The notes below the pieces were generated by a model. It was not told the origin of the DNA. It saw only the letters and a list, made by a program, of their open reading frames with translations, and did not search any database. Positions 1 through 6,042 of a stretch of 23,892 nt of DNA are shown piece after piece; the first letter of the stretch is position 1; every line of letters begins with the position of its first letter. A program made the position numbers and the translations under genes. Source of the DNA: CAZVYJ01 sp964631565 (lineage in GTDB: Bacteria > Planctomycetota > Phycisphaerae > SM23-33); contig CAZVYJ010000044.1 in the NCBI GenBank assembly GCA_964631565.1, positions 1-23,892 of the forward strand, read 5' to 3'.

Positions 1-48
1 CTCATGCGGGAACTCCGAAAGGAACTCAGCCATGAAAACTGGGGATGA
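1..48 (+). CDS. Possible 3' end of a gene entering from the left
   Basis: Frame 1 is open from the window edge to a TGA at 46-48 and reads LMRELRKELSHENWG. This is only 15 residues, so no family can be named. The charged, helix-like tail looks like a real C-terminus, but open stretches this short arise by chance. An alternative reading is an 18-codon ORF starting with the ATG at 32. Confidence 0.2.
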   Translation, partial: LMRELRKELSHENWG

Positions 49-109
49 GTCAGTCTTCTATGGTCTTGACCGACGCGGCAGAGATTGATAACGTCGATAT
101 TTCAGTACG

Positions 110-130
110 CGGCTGAACTCGTTTCAGCCG
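110..130 (+). other. 8-bp perfect hairpin upstream of the tRNA
   Basis: CGGCTGAA at 110-117 pairs exactly with TTCAGCCG at 123-130 around a 5-nt loop. No clean T-run follows (ATGTTATTATT), so it is at best a weak terminator for whatever ends near 48. The rest of 49-298 holds no convincing gene. Another stem (GCAC...GTGC, 265-285) sits just before the tRNA. Confidence 0.35.
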
Positions 131-298
131 ATGTTATTATTGGAGCGAGGCGTTGCAGTGCTCCGTATCTGCTGAATAAATGAACGTCGCTGGCCACAGA
201 CGACCGCCGGAGACAGGTATCGGCTGCCCTGGATACGGCGGGAAACGTGGCGATGGGCAAAATTGCACAGCCGGGCCGGCCGTGCTGCAAAAAAAGTC

Positions 299-370
299 GC
301 CAGCGTAGCTCAACGGTAGAGCACCGCTTTTGTAAAGCGGTGGTTGTGGGTTCAAATCCCTCCGCTGGCT
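299..370 (+). tRNA. tRNA-Thr (anticodon TGT)
   Basis: A full cloverleaf can be folded by eye. The acceptor stem is GCCAGCG (299-305) with CGCTGGC (363-369). The D stem is GCTC/GAGC (308-311/319-322). The anticodon stem is CCGCT/AGCGG (324-328/336-340) with a 7-nt loop TTTGTAA, giving anticodon TGT at 331-333 and reading ACA and other ACN codons. The T-arm loop is TTCAAAT (351-357). The T stem GTGGG/CCCTC has one T-T mismatch. The discriminator base is T370, CCA is not encoded, and the variable loop is short (class I). Confidence 0.95.
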
Positions 371-396
371 TTTGCTTACCATGGCTTCCCACGAGT

Positions 397-425
397 CATA
401 AGTACTGATGGTTGAGGTATATAAT
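397..425 (+). promoter_or_regulatory. Candidate sigma70-type promoter for the plus-strand operon
   Basis: A perfect TATAAT lies at 420-425, between the tRNA and the gene starting at 487. The region 17 bp upstream (397-402, CATAAG) is a poor -35 match, so the call rests on the -10 box and its position. Transcription from about 432 would give a leader of roughly 55 nt. Confidence 0.4.
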
Positions 426-486
426 GTGAGAAACGCCGCTGCCGGCGAGGCGACGGTTCGTTATCCTGTTTTACGGCAGGGTCTGA

Positions 487-1785
487 TTGAGTAATTACAT
501 GGCTGAGGAGAGTTCGACAAATCGACTGAAGGGACGCAAGCTGTGGATTCCTCGCATGACCTATGCCGGTGCGCGGACCATGGCGGCCGTCTTCAGGTCC
601 ATCGGCATCGACGCGGCTCCGACGCCGCCTTCGGACGGCAGGACGCTTGAACTCGGCGGGCTTTACAGTTCCGGCGAGGAGTGCTACCCCGAAAAAGTCA
701 CTCTCGGCGATTTTCTGAAGATCATTCATTCGAAGGATTTCGATCCTGCACGCACCGCGTTTTTCATGCCCACTGCCGAGGGGCCTTGCCGGTTCGGCCA
801 GTATGCGCCGTATCTCAGGCACGTCCTTGAGGAGATCGGCTACGGGGACATCCCGGTCATTTCACCGACAAGCAAGAACAGTTACGACGGGCTTGGCGAC
901 CACGCCACCGACATGATGAGGCAGGCATGGCGCGGGCTTGTGGCGGCCGACATACTCAACAAAATGCTGCTGAAAACGCGGCCTTACGAAACAGTTCCAG
1001 GCGCCGCCGATGAGGCGTTTGAAAACGGCCTGGACCTCATAGACAAGGTGCTGGAAACACCCGGCCTTTCGTCCGGAAAGCGACTGGCCATGCTCACCGA
1101 GGCCATTACGAAGGCCAGAGACATTTTCCGCAAGGTTCCAGCCCGCTATGTCAAGGGCAGACCTCTCATCGGCGTCGTCGGAGAGATATACTGCCGCCTG
1201 AACACGTTCAGCAATTCCGAGGCCGTCCGCAGGATCGAGGCTCACGGCGGCGAGGTTTGGCTGAGCGGCGTGTGCGAGTGGGTGTGGTACACCAATTGGT
1301 CGCAGAGGGCCTTGCTGCGGCGCGACGGGAAAAAAATCTCGCTCTCAATGCTGGCTGCTCTCGTCAAAAACGAAGTTCAGCGCCGCGACGAGGCAAAACT
1401 TATCGAGCCGTTCAAGGATGATTTTGTCGGCTATGAAGAGCCGCACAATGTCTATAAGGACATACTCGCCCCGGGCTGGCCTTACCTGCCTGCCGACGTC
1501 GCACTCGGCGAAATGGCGTTGTCTGTCGGCAGGAGCATTTATCTGTACAATAAAGGTGCCGACGGCATCATAGACATCAGCCCGTTCGCCTGCATGAACG
1601 GCATAGTCTCGGAGGCGGTTTATCACGCCGTTATGGAAGATTTTGACGAAATTCCCATCCGAAACTTCTATTTCGACGCCACAAGCTCGAATATGGACCG
1701 CGATCTGGATATATTTATGGAGCTTGCGACGGGTTATCAGGCCCGAAAGAACAAACCTCGGAGGTATCCGGCGTGTTTTAAATGA
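487..1785 (+). CDS. 2-hydroxyacyl-CoA dehydratase-like (HgdB/COG3581-type) protein, activase C-terminal module
   Basis: This 432-aa protein resembles the D-component (HgdB/BcrC-like) fold found as the last domain of large 'acyl-CoA dehydratase activase' proteins. Visible signatures are YSSGEECYPEKVTLGDFLK (about residues 60-78, Cys66), PTAEGPCRFGQYA (about 95-107, Cys101) and GEIYCRLNTFSN (about 230-242). The cysteines are candidate Fe-S ligands. In many anaerobes this module is the tail of a roughly 1400-aa protein; here it is a free gene, while the rest of such a protein lies at 19600-22725 on the other strand. Translation can begin at TTG 487 (AGGG at about 478-481) or at the in-frame ATG 499, which lacks a clear Shine-Dalgarno (SD). 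The substrate and reaction are unknown. It leads a plus-strand block, with about 210 bp to the next gene. Confidence 0.8.
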   Translation: MSNYMAEESSTNRLKGRKLWIPRMTYAGARTMAAVFRSIGIDAAPTPPSDGRTLELGGLYSSGEECYPEKVTLGDFLKIIHSKDFDPARTAFFMPTAEGPCRFGQYAPYLRHVLEEIGYGDIPVISPTSKNSYDGLGDHATDMMRQAWRGLVAADILNKMLLKTRPYETVPGAADEAFENGLDLIDKVLETPGLSSGKRLAMLTEAITKARDIFRKVPARYVKGRPLIGVVGEIYCRLNTFSNSEAVRRIEAHGGEVWLSGVCEWVWYTNWSQRALLRRDGKKISLSMLAALVKNEVQRRDEAKLIEPFKDDFVGYEEPHNVYKDILAPGWPYLPADVALGEMALSVGRSIYLYNKGADGIIDISPFACMNGIVSEAVYHAVMEDFDEIPIRNFYFDATSSNMDRDLDIFMELATGYQARKNKPRRYPACFK

Positions 1786-1997
1786 TTGCGTCCGCCTTCG
1801 CTTCTGCCGGGCGTTTTCGAGAGGTTTTATGCCATGCGGAGGCTTTTCAGGCGCGGCTTAACAGAAGCTGATGTTACGATTACGGGCATTTTTTGAGACA
1901 AAATATGATTGAAGCGGCAGGAGAGAATTTTCAGATCAAAGCCGGGTCGTGCGGCCCAGCCGGCGGCGCCGACCAGCTTGCCCGTCAAAAGGTGAAC

Positions 1998-3794
1998 ATG
2001 CGGCGATATGCCGGCACCTATGCATCCCTGCCCGTCAAAACGCAGGCGACCTGTCCGGGCTGCGGCAAAGTTGTTCCGGCCGTCTTCAGCCGCGAGGCGG
2101 GGCGGGTCGTTCTGATTTACGAATGCGGCGCCTGCAGCCGCCACAAGGAAGTCCACAGCGACGCAATCTGGACCGACGCGGCCAGCGATTTTCCCGGCAG
2201 CGCGTCGAAAACCTACAGAGGTTCGCGAATCCGTCCCGTGCTGCGGCGGCTGCCGCGTACCGTCGAGTCGCTCTGCCCCCAGTGCAAGGCGATTATCCTG
2301 GGCAGAATATTCGTCGAAAACGGCGCGGTCTGGATGGAGAAAACCTGCCCCGAGCACGGCTATTTCCGCGACTGCATAAACTCCGACGCGCTTCTTTACA
2401 GCAAGGCCGAGTGGTGGACTTACGAGGAGTATCCCGGCCTGCAGTCGCCGCAGATCGACGGCGGGGCGAACTGTCCATCCGACTGCGGCCTGTGCAATCA
2501 GCACCTCTCCAGCCCGGTCCTTGCGCAGATAGACCTCACCAATCGCTGCAACATGCGCTGCCCGATATGCTTCGCCAACGCCAATACCGACGGCTACGTC
2601 TACGAGCCGGACTACGATGAAATCGTCCGCCAGCTCAAGGTGCTGCGGGACCTTCGCCCGACGCCGTGCACGGCGATACAGTTCACCGGAGGCGAGCCGA
2701 CGATTCATCCCGATTTCCTGCGGATAGTGTCAGCCGCACGAAACATGGGCTTTTCGCACATCCAGATAGCGACCAACGGCATCAAGCTCGCGGACCCGGC
2801 GTTCGCCCGCAAGGCCGCCGAGGCCGGCCTGCACACGCTTTACCTGCAGTTCGACGGCATCGGCGAGGAGCCGTATTCCGAGACCCGCAATTATCCCGGC
2901 ATCTGGAAAAAGAAGCTCGCCTGTATCGAGAACTGCCGCAAAGCCGACATGAAAATATGCCTTGTGCCGACAATTCTCAAGGGCGTCAACGACGACCATG
3001 TCGGGCAGATTTTCAAATTCGCCGTCGAAAACATCGACGTCATCAGCGCCATCAGCTATCAGCCGGTTTCGTTCACAGGGCGAATCGACAAGGAAGAAGT
3101 CGCCGCCCACCGCTACACGCTGGGCGACCTGGCCCACGACATCGGCAGGGCTTCTGGCGCCAGCCCGCTGCGCGACATGTTCCCGCTGAGCGTCGTCGTG
3201 CCGCTGTCGCAGCTGCTCGAGGCCCTCACGGGCAAGCCGAAGATATGCCCCAGCTGCCATCCGGACTGCGCGTTCGGGACATATTTCCTGATCTCGCCGG
3301 ACGGGCGGGCCTATCCGTTCCCCTCCGTCGTCAACATCGAGGGCATGTTCGTCGAGATGAACCGCATCGCCGCCCGCGTGCGCCGTCGGGGCAGGGCGAC
3401 CTGGCTGGACAAGTGGCGTACGTTCCGCATGTTCAAGCGGCACTTCAACGCCGACAGCGCGCCGCCCGGCCTTACGGTGAAAAAATTCATCCGCTCGCTG
3501 CAGGGCATGGTTGATAAATCGGTCGGCCGCGGCGAGGGCGAAAAACAGACGTACAAGACGCTGCTGTGCGCCGGGATGCATTTTCAGGACCGGTACAACT
3601 TCGACAGCGAGCGGGTCAAGCGCTGCGTCATTCTTTATTCGACGCCGGCCGGCGTGTTCCCGTTCTGCACGTACAACTGCGGACCCGAATACAGGCCCAT
3701 CGTCGAACAGACCTATGCGAAGGCTGCTGGAAAACAAACCGAACCCAAAAAGACGGCCGACCCGAAAGGCGAGCCGGTCACGGAGCAAAACTGA
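1998..3794 (+). CDS. Radical SAM enzyme of the tetraether lipid synthase (Tes/MJ0619) family
   Basis: This 598-aa protein has the radical SAM motif NRCNMRCPIC (CX3CX2C, Cys184/188/191) and the GGEP motif (231-234). Family hallmarks of archaeal Tes are visible: AQIDLTNRCN, CPICFANANTDGYVYEP, the upstream cluster CPSDCGLCNQHLS (Cys159/163/166), the CPSCHPDCAFGTYFL cluster (Cys417/420/424), and near the C-terminus MHFQDRYNFDSERVKRC followed by FCTYNCGPEYR. Archaeal Tes joins the ends of isoprenoid lipid chains; the bacterial substrate is unknown. An additional CxxC pair (19/22 and 43/46) precedes the usual CxxC...CPEHG zone (93/96, 117) and looks like a zinc ribbon. Start: ATG 1998 has AAGGTG 3-4 nt upstream; in-frame ATG 1905 and TTG 1893 lack an SD and would add unconserved residues. 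The TGA overlaps the next ATG (TGATG), implying translational coupling. Confidence 0.82.
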   Translation: MRRYAGTYASLPVKTQATCPGCGKVVPAVFSREAGRVVLIYECGACSRHKEVHSDAIWTDAASDFPGSASKTYRGSRIRPVLRRLPRTVESLCPQCKAIILGRIFVENGAVWMEKTCPEHGYFRDCINSDALLYSKAEWWTYEEYPGLQSPQIDGGANCPSDCGLCNQHLSSPVLAQIDLTNRCNMRCPICFANANTDGYVYEPDYDEIVRQLKVLRDLRPTPCTAIQFTGGEPTIHPDFLRIVSAARNMGFSHIQIATNGIKLADPAFARKAAEAGLHTLYLQFDGIGEEPYSETRNYPGIWKKKLACIENCRKADMKICLVPTILKGVNDDHVGQIFKFAVENIDVISAISYQPVSFTGRIDKEEVAAHRYTLGDLAHDIGRASGASPLRDMFPLSVVVPLSQLLEALTGKPKICPSCHPDCAFGTYFLISPDGRAYPFPSVVNIEGMFVEMNRIAARVRRRGRATWLDKWRTFRMFKRHFNADSAPPGLTVKKFIRSLQGMVDKSVGRGEGEKQTYKTLLCAGMHFQDRYNFDSERVKRCVILYSTPAGVFPFCTYNCGPEYRPIVEQTYAKAAGKQTEPKKTADPKGEPVTEQN

Positions 3795-4279
3795 TGAAAT
3801 GCTGCCTGCTTGTAACGGTATTGGGCGCGTTCGCCGCCGCCGGCTGCTCCCAGCCTCAAACCGCAATAACCGCCAATGCCGCCACGGTCGTTTCCAACGG
3901 GCTGGCTGTCGGCGTCGAGCTGGACAGGAGCTGCTATGTCATGGGCGAGAAGGTCGCAGTCAAGCTGACAGTCCGCAACACGACCGACCGGCCCATCCGC
4001 ATAAAAGCGCCCACCAGCGCACCGTACCTCATCTGCCTGTGGCGGAACAACGGCCTGGCGTGGGAGAGAATCCGTACCTATCCGGAAATAGCGATGATGG
4101 TCGTAAGCCAGTGGACGCTCGACGCGAATTCGGATCGGACGTTTTTTGTCAGCATACCTGTTGAGCCGGACTGGCCCACCAACGAGCTGCTGCGCCTGAG
4201 CTGCGAGCTGAACGGGCGGCCCGACGCGGCTCCGTTTGTGGTGATAACCGTATCCCGGCCGGGTGAAACCAGGGAATGA
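3794..4279 (+). CDS. Small lipoprotein with a BsuPI-like beta-sandwich domain (putative)
   Basis: This 161-aa protein begins MKCCLLVTVLGAFAAAGC, a lipoprotein signal with lipobox AAGC (Cys18), so it should be lipid-anchored outside the cytoplasmic membrane. The mature part carries SCYVMGEKVAVKLTVRNTT, a pattern of alternating hydrophobics typical of small Ig-like domains such as the BsuPI-type inhibitor fold; the match is by eye only. It shares 1 bp with the upstream radical SAM gene and 4 bp (ATGA) with the downstream one, so it belongs to the same translated unit. A longer in-frame ORF runs back to 3566 inside the upstream gene, but the signal peptide fixes the start at 3794. It may help place the partner enzymes' products or be a passenger; its role is unknown. 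Confidence 0.72.
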   Translation: MKCCLLVTVLGAFAAAGCSQPQTAITANAATVVSNGLAVGVELDRSCYVMGEKVAVKLTVRNTTDRPIRIKAPTSAPYLICLWRNNGLAWERIRTYPEIAMMVVSQWTLDANSDRTFFVSIPVEPDWPTNELLRLSCELNGRPDAAPFVVITVSRPGETRE

Positions 4280-5970
4280 TATCAGCAAACCAAAACAAGC
4301 CTCAGGCCGACAGGTCGTACACCGCTGCACCGCAGCACACGACGGCCGCAACCATCGGCAAGAAGTACGAGCACGAGTTTCCGCCCTCTTCCAACCCGGA
4401 CAAAAGTTCAGCCCGCTGCGACGACGGCGCAGTTACAAGCGCCGAGCATGTAGCCGCCTCGGCGACTCTGAAGGACAACGTCACCGCCAGAACGCTGCAG
4501 ATAGACTTTCATCACCCGCTTGAAAACTGGCTCGGCAGAAGGCCGTTCCGCTGGCTGCTGGGCAGGCTTTCCAGGGACGGGCGCGACGGGCTTACGCCGC
4601 TGGAGCGGATTATCGCCGGCTATCGCAACCCAGACTCACCGGCCTCGCAGAAAATAAAATACTGGCTGTTCCACAAGTTCATAGACCGCATGCGCGGCGG
4701 CGTGGATGCGGCTACGTTCCGCAAAAAACTGGCCGAGCACACGCCGACGCTGCGCGGACTGGTCGTCGTGGCGAGGTCCATCGCCGAGTTCGGCCTGACC
4801 GTGCCGCAGAAATTCGTCGCACCATTATTCGCCGTGTGGAATTTCACCAACCGCTGCAACCTCAAGTGCAGGCACTGCTACCAGGACAGCGAACATTCCA
4901 CCCTCAGCGACGAGCTTTCGCTGGAAGAAAAACTCGACGTCATCGACCAGATGGGCGCCGCCCACATGCCGATGCTGGCGTTTTCCGGCGGCGAGCCGAC
5001 CATAAGCAAGGACCTGCTGCCGGCTGTCAGACGGGCGAGCACTTACGGCATGCATCTGACTGTAGCCACCAACGGCACGACGATGACGCCGCAGCTTGCG
5101 GCCGAGCTTGCCGAGGCGGGCCTGCGATACGTCGAAATCTCGCTGGACTCTGTTGACCCGGCCCGGCACGATGCGTTCCGCGGCTCCCCCGGAATGTGGG
5201 AAAAGGCCGTCCGCGGCGCGAAGACCGTCGTTGCCACCGAGGGCCTGCGGCTGGGCATAGCTATGTGCGTCCACCAGGGCAATGTGGACGAGGTCGAGCG
5301 GATGATAGATTTCGCCGAAGGCATCGGCGCCAGCTGCTTCGCGCACTTCAATTTCATACCTGTCGGCCGCGGACTGAAGATGGTCTCCGGCGACATCACG
5401 CCGGCGCAGCGCGAAAAGCTGCTGGGCGTGCTGAACCGCAAGATGCAGGCCGGCGGCATCGGCGTTATTTCCACCGCGCCGCAGCTCGGCAGGGTGTGCC
5501 TCAGCGGGTCGGCCGTCGATGACGGCAGGACCGCCTGCTCGCACGCCGGTTCCGGCAGCGGGGTGAAGGCCCGCGTCGTCGCCAAGTACCTGGGCGGCTG
5601 CGGGGCGGGGCGGACTTACATCTGCATCGAGCCGAACGGCAACGTCACGCCGTGCGTCTACCTGCCGCACCGCGTGATGGGCAACGTTCGCAGCCAGCCG
5701 CTTATGGATATCTTCCGCAACAGCGTGTTCTGGCGGATTCTCAATGACCGCGACCATCGCCTTCACCACTGCGAGGTCTGCGCGTTCAAAAATTACTGCG
5801 GCGGCTGCCGGGCGCGGGCCGACGCCTACTTCGGGCATCTGCACGCCGGCGACCCCGGCTGCGTGTTCAACAGCCGGCACTGGGACAGACTCGTTGCCGA
5901 CGGCGTTGCCGTCGCATCCTCGCCGGACGGGGAGCTTGAAATTACGCCCACGCGCCACGGACTGGGATAG
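4276..5970 (+). CDS. Radical SAM/SPASM-domain enzyme with about 180-residue N-terminal extension
   Basis: This 564-aa protein has NRCNLKCRHCYQDS (Cys194/198/201) binding the radical SAM cluster, FSGGEP (236-241), and a C-terminal SPASM-type region for auxiliary Fe-S clusters: GGCGAGRTYICIEPNG (Cys442, 450), TPCVYLP (460), and CEVCAFKNYCGGCRARA (499/502/508/511) with Cys529. The CGGCRARA ending and the GNV..IF..S pattern recall AhbC/AhbD/NirJ heme-modifying enzymes, which fits the siroheme decarboxylase at 8825-9826. However, residues 1-185, including PLENWLGRRPFRWLLGRL and VPQKFVAPLFAVWNFTN, are not part of AhbC or AhbD as I know them. That arrangement is closer to a longer archaeal/bacterial family of unassigned function. 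Its ATG overlaps the lipoprotein stop (ATGA), so it is co-translated with the Tes-like gene. Heme-precursor or lipid chemistry are both possible. Confidence 0.8.
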   Translation: MISANQNKPQADRSYTAAPQHTTAATIGKKYEHEFPPSSNPDKSSARCDDGAVTSAEHVAASATLKDNVTARTLQIDFHHPLENWLGRRPFRWLLGRLSRDGRDGLTPLERIIAGYRNPDSPASQKIKYWLFHKFIDRMRGGVDAATFRKKLAEHTPTLRGLVVVARSIAEFGLTVPQKFVAPLFAVWNFTNRCNLKCRHCYQDSEHSTLSDELSLEEKLDVIDQMGAAHMPMLAFSGGEPTISKDLLPAVRRASTYGMHLTVATNGTTMTPQLAAELAEAGLRYVEISLDSVDPARHDAFRGSPGMWEKAVRGAKTVVATEGLRLGIAMCVHQGNVDEVERMIDFAEGIGASCFAHFNFIPVGRGLKMVSGDITPAQREKLLGVLNRKMQAGGIGVISTAPQLGRVCLSGSAVDDGRTACSHAGSGSGVKARVVAKYLGGCGAGRTYICIEPNGNVTPCVYLPHRVMGNVRSQPLMDIFRNSVFWRILNDRDHRLHHCEVCAFKNYCGGCRARADAYFGHLHAGDPGCVFNSRHWDRLVADGVAVASSPDGELEITPTRHGLG

Positions 5971-5985
5971 ACGCGGTTTTCCGCA

Positions 5986-6007
5986 GCCGGCGATGGTATC
6001 CGCCGGC
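5986..6007 (+). other. Intergenic hairpin between the radical SAM gene and the 926-aa gene
   Basis: GCCGGCG (5986-5992) pairs perfectly with CGCCGGC (6001-6007) around an 8-nt loop. No T-run follows, so it is more likely an mRNA-stability or attenuation element than a terminator. It lies 15 nt after the radical SAM stop and about 35 nt before the next start. Confidence 0.35.
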
Positions 6008-6042
6008 CATGATATGTAAAATGGGGACAGGTGGAGCTGTTC

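Noticed and set aside
102..392. Minus-strand ORFs across the tRNA
   Set aside because: They contain the antisense translation of the tRNA (FEPTTTALQK-type strings), a frequent artefact.
1893..1997. Longer N-terminus for the Tes-like enzyme (TTG 1893 or ATG 1905)
   Set aside because: No SD before either codon, whereas ATG 1998 has AAGGTG close upstream; the extra residues look unconserved, though this is not proven.
3566..3793. Upstream extension of the lipoprotein ORF
   Set aside because: It overlaps conserved C-terminal Tes-family sequence in another frame, and the lipoprotein signal begins at 3794.
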